DNA of 45,053 nt from Candidatus Acidiferrales bacterium (GCA_030037525.1 JASHRC010000199.1:1-45053), one strand, 5' to 3'; shown: positions 33,619-43,411, numbered from the stretch's first letter. Numbers and translations: made by a program. Notes: a model not told the origin generated them from the letters alone.

Positions 33619-35091
33619 ATGGATGAGATCGCTCGCGAGCGGTCCCCCCTGCTCGTCGTGCCGCGGTTTGTGGGCGAGCACTGGCTGCGAATTCCGGGTG
33701 TTTCTGCTCTCCTCTTGCTGCCTTGTTTCTGGCACCATGAAATCGTTTCATCCGACCTGGGAAGTCACGTCTACAATGCCTGGCTGGTCGAGCTGATTCG
33801 GCGCGGTGAAGCTCCCGGCCTTTGGATCGCTGCGCAGCACACCAACGTGCTGTTTGATCTCCTTCTGAGTGCGCTTGCCACCCCGCTGGGATTGCACGTC
33901 GCCGAAAAAGTCGCGGTGTCCGTCGCCGTGCTGGTCTTTTTTTGGGGGATTTTTGCGCTCGTTTCAGCCGCCGCGCGACGGCCGCCCTGGTTTCTGATAC
34001 CCGTCATCGCGCTGGTAACCTATGGCTGGACGTTTCACCTGGGCTTTTTCAATTACTACCTTTCCCTGGGCCTGTCGTTCTTTGGCATCGCCATTGTATG
34101 GAGATCGAAGGGTTGGCAGCGACTGGTGGCCGCCGCCATCGCTCCAATGGCGCTGGTTGCTCATCCGCTCGGGTTCATCTTGCTGGTTGCCGCCGCGGCC
34201 TACATCTGGATCCACGAGAACACGCCAAGAACGGGCCACAGGATCCTGTTCGTGGCCGCCATCGGGGCGCTGGGACTGCTGCACTTTCTTCTGTTTCGCC
34301 ATTACCACGCAAGCGTTGGGGCGAAGCCGTTCTACGCGTTCAACGGAGCAGACCAGCTCGTGCTTTTTGGGGAGCGCTATCGCTACCTGGCGCGGGCCCT
34401 CCTGGCATTTCTGGCCATTTCGCTGGCGGCCGACGCCCTGCAGCACCGCGCGTCGTGGAGGAATTACGCTCTGCCGGTCGAACTTTACGTGCTGACCATG
34501 GCCGCCGTCGTTCTGTTGCCCGGGGCGGTGGGCTTCCGGCCGCCCATGGCCACGGCGGCGCTTCTAACTGAGCGCCTGACTTCGGTTGCGGCGGCTTTCG
34601 GCTGCTGTCTGCTGGGTGCGATGCGGCCGAGTAGATGGCATCTGGCCGCTTCCCTGGCTCTCGCAGCCGTCTTTTTCACCTTTCTCTATCAGGACACAGC
34701 GACCGTCAATCGGATGGAGTCGCAGATTGGGCAGCTGGTAGGAGCGCTGCCGCCAAATCAGCGTGTCCTGGCTACGATTCTTTCGCCTCCGGGCTCGCGC
34801 GTACCGATCCAACACATCATGGACCGCGCCTGCATTGGTCACTGCTTCAGCTACGGAAATTACGAGCCGGGAGCAGCGTTGTTTCGAGTTCGCGCATTGC
34901 CGCGAAATCCCTACGTGCTCGATAGCTATGCCCGGGCGATCGACACCGAGCAGGGTGTCTACGTTGTCCAGCCGGAAGATTTGCCGCTCTATCAGGTCTA
35001 TCAGTGCAACGAAGATGGCACCTGGCTATGCATCACTTCGCTCAGGGCAGGCGAGCAAAATGATCTTCTCGGCGTGCATCCAGATAAATAG
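33619..35091 (+). CDS. Polytopic membrane protein of unknown function (GT-C-like)
   Basis: The 490-residue protein has about ten hydrophobic helices between residues 25 and 360. The first periplasmic loop carries SSDLGSHVYNAWLVELI, an Asp-containing motif like that of GT-C glycosyltransferases. Other notable segments are FHLGFFNYYLSLGLSF and VAHPLGFILL. The C-terminal ~125 residues are soluble, with four Cys (CIGHCF, QCN, WLCITS) and no recognised domain. It follows the PilZ gene by 18 nt and is probably cotranscribed. A sugar or lipid-linked transfer role is only inference. Confidence 0.72.
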   Translation: MDEIARERSPLLVVPRFVGEHWLRIPGVSALLLLPCFWHHEIVSSDLGSHVYNAWLVELIRRGEAPGLWIAAQHTNVLFDLLLSALATPLGLHVAEKVAVSVAVLVFFWGIFALVSAAARRPPWFLIPVIALVTYGWTFHLGFFNYYLSLGLSFFGIAIVWRSKGWQRLVAAAIAPMALVAHPLGFILLVAAAAYIWIHENTPRTGHRILFVAAIGALGLLHFLLFRHYHASVGAKPFYAFNGADQLVLFGERYRYLARALLAFLAISLAADALQHRASWRNYALPVELYVLTMAAVVLLPGAVGFRPPMATAALLTERLTSVAAAFGCCLLGAMRPSRWHLAASLALAAVFFTFLYQDTATVNRMESQIGQLVGALPPNQRVLATILSPPGSRVPIQHIMDRACIGHCFSYGNYEPGAALFRVRALPRNPYVLDSYARAIDTEQGVYVVQPEDLPLYQVYQCNEDGTWLCITSLRAGEQNDLLGVHPDK

Positions 35092-35096
35092 CACCG

Positions 35097-35789
35097 CTAG
35101 GCCGATTCGGCCGTGGTAGGTTCCGCACTCCTGGGACGAGTATCTGCGACCCGCTTGCGGCTGATGAGCCAACTTGCCAACCTCCAGCTCAGCAGCAGGG
35201 CGACCAGCAAGGCGTACTCGATGGGTTTACGGACGTCGGATTTGACCTGCCAGTAGTAATGAACGATGCCTGCGATGGCGGTGATATAGATCGCCTGATG
35301 CAGCCGGTGCCAGCGCTTTCCTCCCAGGCGGCGAATCCAGCCCGCCGTCGAGGTAATCGCGAGAGGAATCATTAAGACGAAGCCAGTCGCGCCCACGGTG
35401 ATGTAGCGGCGCTTGTGCACATCCGCCCACATGGCCGGCCAGTCGAAAAACTTGTCAAAGCAGATCCATGCGGTGAAATGCATCGAGCCGTAGAAGAAGG
35501 CGAACAGGCCCACCATTCTGCGGAAGCGGATGAGCTCGGGGAGCCCCAAGATCTTCCGCAGCGGGGTGATCGACAGCGTGATCACCACAAAGCGAAGCGT
35601 CCAATCGCCGGTACGGTGCTCGAGGAATTCGGAAGGATTTGCCGTCAAATCACCGTGAAACCCGCGCCAAACCAACAGGGCGATCGGGAGAAGACAGAGG
35701 CAAAAGACCACCACCTTGGTCCACTTGCTGGTGAGGATTTTTCTCAAGAACGGCTCGTTAGAAGTACTTCCGCAAATCCATACCCGCAT
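35097..35789 (-). CDS. msrQ: MsrQ, heme-binding membrane subunit of methionine sulfoxide reductase
   Basis: The six-helix membrane protein carries b heme and passes quinol electrons to periplasmic MsrP. His residues fit the family: FYGSMHFTAW, WHRLHQAIYITAIAGIVHYYW. The longest ATG start (35789) gives 230 residues and overlaps msrP by 32 nt. A TTG at 35747, ten nt after the msrP stop, gives 216 residues beginning LRKILTSKWTKVVVFCLCLLP, which looks like a normal MsrQ N-terminus and may be the true start. The pair repairs oxidised methionine in envelope proteins. Confidence 0.92.
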   Translation of the reverse strand: MRVWICGSTSNEPFLRKILTSKWTKVVVFCLCLLPIALLVWRGFHGDLTANPSEFLEHRTGDWTLRFVVITLSITPLRKILGLPELIRFRRMVGLFAFFYGSMHFTAWICFDKFFDWPAMWADVHKRRYITVGATGFVLMIPLAITSTAGWIRRLGGKRWHRLHQAIYITAIAGIVHYYWQVKSDVRKPIEYALLVALLLSWRLASWLISRKRVADTRPRSAEPTTAESA

Positions 35790-36741
35790 ACATGCTGGCC
35801 ACTTGATCCCCGTAGCCGTTGAACATCAGCGTGGGGATCGGACGGGCAAACAGCCCGCCACCCAAGCGATGCTCTTTGGCCTGGCTCCAGCGCGGATGAT
35901 CGACGTGGGGGTTCACATTGGCATAAAAGCCGTACTCGGGCATTCCGCCGAACCCCCTGAACATGTCCCAGGTCGTGAGCGGTTCGGACTTGACAAATCG
36001 GATCTTGACCAACGATTTGGCACTCTTGAAACCGTATTTCCACGGAACCACGATGCGCACCGGGGCGCCGTCCTGGTTCGGCAGCGTCTCCGCGTACATT
36101 CCCACGCAAAGCAGGGTGAGCGGATTCATCGCCTCATCCAGCCGCAAGCCTTCCAGATAGGGAATTTGGATTCCCGCTTTCGATGCCCAGGGCATTTGTC
36201 TGGGATCGTAGTAGCTCTCAAAGGCTACATACTTCGCCTTGGAAGTCGGTTCGACAAGCTTGATCAGATTGCTCAAGGAATAGCCGATCCAGGGCACCAC
36301 GATCGACCACGTTTCGACACATCGGTGCCGATAGATCCTCTCCTCCAGCGGCGCCAACTTCAGAATTTCATCCATCGAAAACTGGCGCGGCTTGGCCACC
36401 TCGCCTTCGACAGATACAGTCCACGGCGAAGTCACGAAATTCTTCGCGTTTCGGGAGGGATCGGCTTTGTCGGTCCCGAACTCGTAAAAGTTGTTGTAGC
36501 TCTCGACGTAGCCGGCTGGCGTCGCTGTTTCTGTCGTGCTGAAGGGGCTGGGGACCAGATTGCCCAGAGGCCTAGGCACCGAACCAGTCACCGCTCCTGC
36601 CATCCAACCCGGCAGTCTCTTCCAGAGGGCGACCGCGCCGTAGGTCCCGAGAGCACCCAGCAAGAAATTGCGCCGGCCCATGTAGAGGCCCCTGGGGGTG
36701 ACATCGGCGTAGGTCAGATCGCCCCTGTTTTGAATGAGCAT
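35758..36741 (-). CDS. msrP: MsrP, periplasmic protein-methionine-sulfoxide reductase (molybdoenzyme)
   Basis: The 327-residue protein of the sulfite-oxidase fold reduces methionine sulfoxide in periplasmic proteins. A twin-arginine signal is visible, MGRRNFLLGALG (Arg23-Arg24), fitting export of a folded molybdenum enzyme. Cys141 in YRHRCVETW is the molybdenum ligand. Other family segments are WTVSVEGEVAKP, APVRIVVPWKYGFKS and WDMFRGFGG. The ATG has GGAGG six nt upstream. It is upstream of msrQ. Confidence 0.96.
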   Translation of the reverse strand: MLIQNRGDLTYADVTPRGLYMGRRNFLLGALGTYGAVALWKRLPGWMAGAVTGSVPRPLGNLVPSPFSTTETATPAGYVESYNNFYEFGTDKADPSRNAKNFVTSPWTVSVEGEVAKPRQFSMDEILKLAPLEERIYRHRCVETWSIVVPWIGYSLSNLIKLVEPTSKAKYVAFESYYDPRQMPWASKAGIQIPYLEGLRLDEAMNPLTLLCVGMYAETLPNQDGAPVRIVVPWKYGFKSAKSLVKIRFVKSEPLTTWDMFRGFGGMPEYGFYANVNPHVDHPRWSQAKEHRLGGGLFARPIPTLMFNGYGDQVASMYAGMDLRKYF

Positions 36742-36765
36742 AGATCTCCTCCCGCCCCACGGTCC

Positions 36766-36794
36766 ATCATACTACGCAGGTGGACGCCTGTCGG
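36766..36794 (-). promoter_or_regulatory. Promoter of msrPQ
   Basis: The minus strand reads CCGACA (36794-36789), a 17-bp spacer and TATGAT (36771-36766). Each has at least four consensus matches. It fills most of the 62-nt gap after glnD and gives a leader of about 20 nt with a strong Shine-Dalgarno. Confidence 0.5.
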
Positions 36795-36803
36795 ACCGAC
36801 CGG

Positions 36804-39398
36804 CTACTTGTTTGATAGTTCGGCTACGAGTTCGTGTCGCAAGCGCTCCTGATGCCCGGGCCCGAGTTTCGCGCCGTTCGAAGTGAGATAAAAGGCGTCG
36901 ATGGCTGTTTGACTCTCCGTTTCGATGATGGCGATTTCGATGTTGCAATTCTCGCGCGCAAACAGTGAGCTGATCCGGTAGAGCAGGCCGGGCTGATCCT
37001 GCGTAATCACTTCGATCAGAGTGCTCTGCCCAGAACACTCGTCATCGATCTCGATGCGGGTGTCCACCTTCACTTTCGGAGCGGTCTTCTTCTCCGACCG
37101 CATCCGGTCGCGCAGCATGCGCTCCAAATCGGCCTTACCGGTCAAGACATCGTGGATGCTGGTTTTGAACCGCTCCCATTCCGGAAGATTCAGTTCCAGG
37201 GTCCGGAATCGATCGGTGAAGTAGAGCGTATCCACGGCCACCCCGGCGCTGTTCGAAAATGCGGTGGCCTTCACGATGTTCATCCCCCAGGCAGCGAGCG
37301 TGCCCACCAGGTTGGCGAACAGAAACGGCCGGTCACCGGTGACAAGCGTGAGCTCGTACCAGTGGCGCCCTCGGCTGAGTTCCAGCTGCACGGGGTCTTG
37401 AGCCAGCCGCGTGGCCATCTCCATGTGACGGATCACCTCGCTGGCGGCCTGGCTGCGAAGATAGCGCCGCGGAAGACCGTCCAGAAAGCTGTCGAGTTTG
37501 GCTCCGGCTGCGGGCATCAGCGTACGCAGATGAGTCATCACCTCCTGTTCCACATCGCCATGCACGCGCTCGTCCGCGCTGCGCATCAAAGAATTTGCCG
37601 CGCCGATATAGAGCTGCCACAGGTTTTCTGCCTTCCAGGGCGTCAGCGCCTCGGGATTGACCGCCTTCACGTCGGCATAGGTAAACAAGCAAAGCATCTT
37701 CAACCGCTCGGGCGTTCCCATGGTTTCCGCAATTTGGGCGATGGTTTCGGGAGCAAAAATGTCCCTTCGCAAAGCGGAGCCCATGTCCAGGTGATGGCTG
37801 ATCAGGAACAGCACCGTTTCGCGGTCCGACACCTCCAAATCGAGCCGCGCAAGGCAAGGGGCGGTGATTTCCAGGCTGCCCCGGATATGATCGTTCGGTT
37901 TGGTCCCTTTGCCCGTGTCGTGCAACAACAGGGCGAGATAGAGCAACTCGGGCTGCTCGAGCTCGTCGAGAAGCTCCGCGTATCCCTGATCCCATTTCGA
38001 CTGCGACTTGCGCAAGCTGTGAAGGTTTTCGATGGCCACAAAGGAATGCTCGTCCACCGTGAAGCGGTGGGAGAAATCGCGGATCACCAGCGAATCGATC
38101 ACCTGAAACTCGGGCACGAGCAGGGCCAGCAAGCGGAGTGAATGCATCGCCCGCAGAGCCTCGGCTGCGTGCGGCGCAAGCAGAATCTCCTGCAGGTAAT
38201 GCCACAACTCGACGCCTTTGGGCGGCGCGGCGGCCAGCGCAGGCAGGGTTTCCTCGATCTGATGTTCGGTGGCAGAGCTGAGGGCCAGGCCGTGCCGGGC
38301 CATAAATCGAAACAATCGCAACGGCAGCTCGGCATCACTCAATGCTTCCTGCCGCTGCAGAAAAATTCTTCCGTCGACCACGGCAAATTCGGCATTTGAC
38401 AGCCGTGACCGCAGGGTCTGAAACTGGCGATAAAGCGAGGGGCGAGCGGCCGGAAACTCATCCAGCAGCTGCTCGGCCACGCGGTGAACGAGCCGCGCAT
38501 GGCTGAAGTATTTCCGCATCCACTCGGAAGCGGTCGGGGGTCGATCCTCAGAAACCCCAACCTGGGCAGCCGCCGCTTCGTCCTGCATGGCCCAGGCCAG
38601 CATATTGTCGTCCCGCCCGTGCCGGATATGCAGAAAACAGCGCACCGACATCAGAAAATCAAGCGCCGCATCAAACTTTTGACGAAGCCAGGGGGGCAAA
38701 AGCATCTTCTCGTCAGGCCAGGCGTTTTGCTCCTCAATGGCGGCAATCAGTGCCAGCCAGACTGCCAGGTTGTAATCGCGCAGCCCGCCCGGACCATCCT
38801 TGACATTCGGCTCGAGATGAAAAACGGTGTCGCCAAACTTGTTGTAGCGGGCGCGGGTTAGGTCGGTCAGCTTTTGCACGATCGCTCGCGACTCGCGCGA
38901 GACGACTTTGGGGATGACCTGATCGTGCAGCTTCTGGAACAGATTTCGGTCCCCCGCAAGATAGCGGCAATCGAGGAGAGAAATGACAAACTCCACGTTG
39001 CCAGGATCAAACTTCTCGCATTCGCCAAGGGCGCGGTTCGCGGGGCTCAGCTTGAGGCGCAGGTCCCACATCTCCTGCGAGAAACTGCGTATCTGATTCC
39101 TCCGTTCCGACTCGGATTTGCTGCCGTCGTGGAGAAAGAGGATGTCGATATCCGAATAGGGAAACAGCCAGCGGCGACCATACCCTCCCAGGGCAAGCAG
39201 AGCAAAGCCGCGGGGACCCTCGATAGTGGGCGAGATCAGCTCTTTCCACAGACGCTGGGCGATCGAATCTACCAGCGCGGAGCGGCCGTCGGTGGCAGCA
39301 CGACCGTTCCGGCGTGCCAGAAACTCGTCACGCACCCGCGCGGACTCCGCCGCGTAGAAGTCCCGCAAGTCTTTTGCCAGAAGGGGATCGGTGGCCAT
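36804..39398 (-). CDS. glnD: Bifunctional [protein-PII] uridylyltransferase/uridylyl-removing enzyme
   Basis: The 864-residue protein senses glutamine and adds or removes UMP on PII. The nucleotidyltransferase motif GGYGRRWLFPYSDIDILFL is at 71-89 with Asp83 and Asp85. The central HD domain has LLLHDTGKGTKPNDH. Two ACT domains close the protein (about residues 680-864; TLVTGDRPFLFANLVGTL and IEVITQDQPGLLYRISSLF). The ATG at 39398 is preferred over an in-frame TTG at 39416. It lies 99 nt after glnB in the same direction; amtB is further upstream. Confidence 0.96.
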   Translation of the reverse strand: MATDPLLAKDLRDFYAAESARVRDEFLARRNGRAATDGRSALVDSIAQRLWKELISPTIEGPRGFALLALGGYGRRWLFPYSDIDILFLHDGSKSESERRNQIRSFSQEMWDLRLKLSPANRALGECEKFDPGNVEFVISLLDCRYLAGDRNLFQKLHDQVIPKVVSRESRAIVQKLTDLTRARYNKFGDTVFHLEPNVKDGPGGLRDYNLAVWLALIAAIEEQNAWPDEKMLLPPWLRQKFDAALDFLMSVRCFLHIRHGRDDNMLAWAMQDEAAAAQVGVSEDRPPTASEWMRKYFSHARLVHRVAEQLLDEFPAARPSLYRQFQTLRSRLSNAEFAVVDGRIFLQRQEALSDAELPLRLFRFMARHGLALSSATEHQIEETLPALAAAPPKGVELWHYLQEILLAPHAAEALRAMHSLRLLALLVPEFQVIDSLVIRDFSHRFTVDEHSFVAIENLHSLRKSQSKWDQGYAELLDELEQPELLYLALLLHDTGKGTKPNDHIRGSLEITAPCLARLDLEVSDRETVLFLISHHLDMGSALRRDIFAPETIAQIAETMGTPERLKMLCLFTYADVKAVNPEALTPWKAENLWQLYIGAANSLMRSADERVHGDVEQEVMTHLRTLMPAAGAKLDSFLDGLPRRYLRSQAASEVIRHMEMATRLAQDPVQLELSRGRHWYELTLVTGDRPFLFANLVGTLAAWGMNIVKATAFSNSAGVAVDTLYFTDRFRTLELNLPEWERFKTSIHDVLTGKADLERMLRDRMRSEKKTAPKVKVDTRIEIDDECSGQSTLIEVITQDQPGLLYRISSLFARENCNIEIAIIETESQTAIDAFYLTSNGAKLGPGHQERLRHELVAELSNK

Positions 39399-39497
39399 TC
39401 CCTTATGCGCAAGCAAGTATTTCGCGGCGCGGCGCGCTCAACCTCGCCCGCGCTCGCCTGCCATCCAAACTCCACAGCGCCATCCTTCGGTCGAGGC

Positions 39498-39893
<396 letters not shown>

Positions 39894-41348
39894 CTAGCTG
39901 GACGTGCCCCAGTGGTATGCCTCTTCACCGTGTTGAGTGAGATCGAGTCCTTGTTCTTCCTCCGCTTCCGCGACCCGCAAACCGATCACCAGATCGACGA
40001 TCTTAAGAATGATCAGTGTGCCCACGGCTGCAATCACCCAGGCGATCGCCACGGCCACGAGTTGGTTCAAGATCTGATGAAAATTGCCCTCGATCGCGCC
40101 GGAAGGAAGCAGCTTGCCGTTTCGATCTTTGAAGATTGGATTGATGAGGCTCGAGGCGAATACTCCGGTTAGAAGCGCGCCGACAGTTCCTCCGGCGCCG
40201 TGAACCCCGAAGGCGTCCAGCGAATCGTCATATCCAAACGACGACTTGACCGCGGAGGTCATCCAAAAACATACAATCCCCGCGGCCAAGCCAATCACCA
40301 GAGCGGACATGGGGCTTACGAATCCCGACGCGGGGGTGATCGCCACCAGCCCCGCAACCGATCCGGATATTGCGCCCAGGGCGCTCGGCTTTCCGCGGCG
40401 AAACCACTCCGCTGCGCTCCATCCCACCACGGCTGCCGCCGCCCCGAAGTGTGTCGCTATAAACGCGCTCGTTGCCAGGCTGCCGGCCGATAGCGCGCTC
40501 CCGGCATTGAATCCGAACCAACCGACCCAGAGCAAACAGGCCCCGATGAAGCTGATCACCACGCTGTGCGGCGGCATCGGTTCGACGGGATAGCCTGCGC
40601 GTTTTCCGAGATACAGTGCGCACACCAAGGCAGACACCCCGGAGCTGATGTGGACCACGGTACCGCCGGCAAAATCAAGGGTCGGAAACCGGCCTCCGAG
40701 CGACGCATTCAGCAATCCACCTTTGCCCCACACCATGTGTGCCAGGGGGTCGTACACAACCAGGGACCACAGGCCAAGAAAAAGCAGCATCGCGCTGAAT
40801 TTCATCCTCTCCGCGAAAGCTCCCGTGACGAGCGCCGGCGTGATGATCGCAAACATCAGCTGAAAAATCATATACGTTTGGACGGGAATCGTTGCGGAGT
40901 AACTGGGATCGGGGTCAGCACCGACGCCGCGCAAAAACACGTGGTGGAGACCTCCCAGGAAGCTCGTTCCGGAACCAAAAGCGAAACTGTAGCCGACCAA
41001 CGCCCAAATCACGGTGATCAGGGCCATCATCGCAAAGCTCTGCATCATGGTGCCGAGCACGTTTTTCCTGCGCACCAGGCCGCCATAAAACAGAGCTAAA
41101 CCCGGCCCGGTCATGAGCAACACCAGAGCGGAACTTGCCAGCATCCAGGCGTTGTCGGCGGAACGTTTCGCCTCCCCGACTGCCTGTTCAACCTCAGCAA
41201 TCCGGCCTGCTTCGATCTGGGGAGCAGCAAATGCGGTCGCCACAACCGCGGTTTTGCCGATCGGTTGCGCCGACAGCGTCGCTGGCCCTACACACACCCA
41301 CAACAGCGCAATTCCGAATGCCCCGATCCGCACTCCTCGCATGGACAT
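39894..41348 (-). CDS. amtB: Ammonium transporter
   Basis: The 484-residue protein has a cleavable signal peptide (MSMRGVRIGAFGIALLWVC..., ending near LSAQ), an extra ~40 residues, then 11 membrane helices. The conserved DFAGGTVVHISSGVSALV contains the structural Asp and the first pore His; FGVHGAGGTVGALLTG contains the second pore His. The C-terminal tail (EEEQGLDLTQHGEEAYHW) is the PII-binding region. It imports ammonium and, with PII, senses it. A second in-frame ATG at 41342 is possible. The leader is structured. Confidence 0.97.
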   Translation of the reverse strand: MSMRGVRIGAFGIALLWVCVGPATLSAQPIGKTAVVATAFAAPQIEAGRIAEVEQAVGEAKRSADNAWMLASSALVLLMTGPGLALFYGGLVRRKNVLGTMMQSFAMMALITVIWALVGYSFAFGSGTSFLGGLHHVFLRGVGADPDPSYSATIPVQTYMIFQLMFAIITPALVTGAFAERMKFSAMLLFLGLWSLVVYDPLAHMVWGKGGLLNASLGGRFPTLDFAGGTVVHISSGVSALVCALYLGKRAGYPVEPMPPHSVVISFIGACLLWVGWFGFNAGSALSAGSLATSAFIATHFGAAAAVVGWSAAEWFRRGKPSALGAISGSVAGLVAITPASGFVSPMSALVIGLAAGIVCFWMTSAVKSSFGYDDSLDAFGVHGAGGTVGALLTGVFASSLINPIFKDRNGKLLPSGAIEGNFHQILNQLVAVAIAWVIAAVGTLIILKIVDLVIGLRVAEAEEEQGLDLTQHGEEAYHWGTSS

Positions 41349-41360
41349 CTTTCCCGAGCC

Positions 41361-41437
41361 ACACCGATTCTAGGAGTCCGGTGTGCCTCGTAAGCAATCC
41401 AAGTTTTGATCTGCCGCATCGGCGAACGCGATGCGGC
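41361..41437 (-). promoter_or_regulatory. Structured 5' leader of amtB (two hairpins)
   Basis: A perfect nine-bp inverted repeat GCCGCATCG/CGATGCGGC with a seven-nt loop lies at 41413-41437. A second, six-bp repeat ACACCG/CGGTGT with a 12-nt loop lies at 41361-41384, ending 12 nt before the amtB ATG, close to the ribosome site. Neither is followed by a U-run, so they are not terminators. They could control translation or stability. Confidence 0.4.
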
Positions 41438-41452
41438 CCGCAAATCCAGCGC

Positions 41453-41458
41453 ATTATA
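41453..41458 (-). promoter_or_regulatory. -10 box of amtB
   Basis: The minus strand reads TATAAT, perfect consensus, about 105 nt before the ATG; no clear -35 box. No sigma-54 (-24/-12) element was seen, which is of note for a nitrogen gene. Confidence 0.5.
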
Positions 41459-41633
41459 CACAGATTGCTCGAGAGTTCATTCGTTTTGATCCGGGACCAC
41501 TCTAAGTTACTGAATAGACAAAGAAGGCGAGTGGTTCCATTTACCGCGGAACTTTGGCCGCCGTAGGGTGTTAGACAACTGAAGTTCGGACCGCACTCCT
41601 AAGCAGTTTCGAATGAATCGAAAGGACAGGACC

Positions 41634-42215
41634 ATGAAAACACGAGCAATCTTTTGCGGCTTGGCGCTACTCGCTCTGGGTATTTCGCCTGCGTTCGCAC
41701 AGCAGACGAACCAAGACCCCTCGATCGCCCAGCGAAAGGACAATCAGCAGGATCGCATCGCCCAGGGAGTTCAGAGCGGGCAGCTAACTGCCGGCGAAAC
41801 CAAAAGGCTGGAACAGGGCGAAGCAGGACTCAATCGCGAAGAACACAACATGCGCTCGGCCGACAACGGCCATTTGACGACGGCTGACCGCGCCACGCTC
41901 GATCGACAGCAGAATCGGTTGTCCAATCGAATCTACGACGACAAGCACAACGGACAGACGGCTCACTACGGCAACAACGAAGTCGGTCAGCGCCGTCAGA
42001 ATCAGCAGGACCGCATTGCTCAGGGCATCCGAAGCGGACACCTGACTGCCGGTCAAACCGCCCGCCTCGAGCGCCAGCAGCAGAGCATCAACCACGAAGA
42101 TGCCGCGATGCGAAAAGCCGACGGCGGCAAGCTGACCGCTGGGGATAAGGCTGCGCTCAACCAACGGCAGAACAACGCCTCAAAAAACATCTACGACAAG
42201 AAACACAGCAAGTAG
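41634..42215 (+). CDS. Secreted protein with two 86-residue tandem repeats
   Basis: The 193-residue protein has a signal peptide (MKTRAIFCGLALLALGISPAFA, cut after residue 22). The mature part holds two repeats offset by exactly 86 residues (258 nt): Gln33 onward and Gln119 onward, both reading QR-x2-NQQDRIAQG. Each repeat is itself two related helical units with GxLT and a following Asp or Glu, e.g. ADNGHLTTAD and ADGGKLTAGD, which resemble degenerate EF-hand loops. It is Gln/Asn/Arg-rich and very soluble. The ATG at 41634 has AGGA upstream; another ATG at 41613 is less fitting. Function unknown; an envelope or stress role is a guess. Confidence 0.8.
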   Translation: MKTRAIFCGLALLALGISPAFAQQTNQDPSIAQRKDNQQDRIAQGVQSGQLTAGETKRLEQGEAGLNREEHNMRSADNGHLTTADRATLDRQQNRLSNRIYDDKHNGQTAHYGNNEVGQRRQNQQDRIAQGIRSGHLTAGQTARLERQQQSINHEDAAMRKADGGKLTAGDKAALNQRQNNASKNIYDKKHSK

Positions 42216-42253
42216 CCGTAACCGGCGGAGGGAACGCGTTGCCGAGGCTCTTT

Positions 42254-43237
42254 TTACGCCGCGTAGCCGCGCGGGTTCCTCTGCCGCCATTCCCATTGTG
42301 AGCGCAGGATCGTAGCCAGGTCGGATTTCGTGGGTTTCCAGCCAAGCACCCGCGCGGCCTTGGAAGCATCTGCGACCAATCTGGCAGGATCACCGGGCCT
42401 TGGCGGCTCGATGCGAATCGGAACGGCACGACCGGTCACCTTTCGTCCGCACTCGATCACTTCCATGACCGAATAGCCGCGCCCGGTCCCGAGATTGATA
42501 AAGTCCGAGGTGCCGCCCGCGCGAAGGCGTTCCAAAGAAAGAATGTGGGCGTCGGCAAGATCGCAGACGTGAACATAGTCCCGGATCGCCGTGCCGTCCG
42601 GGGTCGGATAGCTTTTGCCAAATACGGAGAGCACGGGGATTTCTCCCGAGGCCGCCCTTAATACATTCGGAACCAAATGTGACTCCGGCTCGTGGTACTC
42701 GCCGGAGTGTTCGCTTGCTCCGGCCGCATTGAAGTAACGCAGCGCCACGAATTTCAGGCTGTGCGCTCGATCCAAGGATGCGAGCATTCTTTCGATTACA
42801 AGCTTCGTCCACCCATAGGGATTGGTGGGCCACTGCGGCGTGTCCTCAGCAATGGGAGTCTTCTCCGGCTCGCCGTACGTCGCGCAGGTGGAGGAAAAGA
42901 CGATCCGCCGAACTCCGGCAGCGAGCAGTGTGGTGATCAGCGCTACGCCTTGCTCCACATTGTTCTCGAAATACTTGGCTGGTTGCTCGACCGACTCGCC
43001 CACATAGGCCAGTGCCGCAAAGTGTACGCAGGCCTCGATGTGGTGTTCCCTCAAGATTCTCTTGAGGAGTTCCCGGTCACCCGCACGACCCTGGTAGAAA
43101 GGAATGCCCGGGGAGATGGCGGGGCGGTGCCCGCGGAAAAGGTCGTCCAGCACGACAACCTGCTCTCCCTTGGATGAAAGCTGCTCTACCGTCACGCTCC
43201 CGATGTAGCCGGCGCCGCCGGTCACAAGAACCGCCAT
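42254..43237 (-). CDS. galE: UDP-glucose 4-epimerase
   Basis: The 327-residue extended SDR enzyme interconverts UDP-glucose and UDP-galactose using bound [12 protein letters not shown] sits at the N-terminus (residues 5-13); [16 protein letters not shown] and [11 protein letters not shown] hold the catalytic Ser/Thr and the Tyr-x3-Lys pair, and RYFNAAGA and [14 protein letters not shown] are GalE hallmarks. The ATG at 43237 has GGAGG close upstream. A longer open frame upstream is rejected since it lacks coding character. It supplies sugar nucleotides for envelope polysaccharides. Confidence 0.95.
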   Translation of the reverse strand: MAVLVTGGAGYIGSVTVEQLSSKGEQVVVLDDLFRGHRPAISPGIPFYQGRAGDRELLKRILREHHIEACVHFAALAYVGESVEQPAKYFENNVEQGVALITTLLAAGVRRIVFSSTCATYGEPEKTPIAEDTPQWPTNPYGWTKLVIERMLASLDRAHSLKFVALRYFNAAGASEHSGEYHEPESHLVPNVLRAASGEIPVLSVFGKSYPTPDGTAIRDYVHVCDLADAHILSLERLRAGGTSDFINLGTGRGYSVMEVIECGRKVTGRAVPIRIEPPRPGDPARLVADASKAARVLGWKPTKSDLATILRSQWEWRQRNPRGYAA

Positions 43238-43307
43238 AGCCCTCCGCTCCAGGCACGATTTCCAGCTTCGCGCCGCTCCGTCGTACCGAACAGCCATAAA
43301 GCCTTTG

Positions 43308-43313
43308 ATTATA
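43308..43313 (-). promoter_or_regulatory. -10 box of galE
   Basis: The minus strand reads TATAAT, perfect consensus, giving a leader of about 65 nt. The -35 region is weak. Confidence 0.4.
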
Positions 43314-43411
43314 GCTGAGTAGGCTCGCCATGCCGCGCGACGATTTCCCTTGGCCGCAACGTCGCGCCGCCTTGGGGCGTAGTAACATAGACTGTGATGA
43401 AAGGCCATGGT

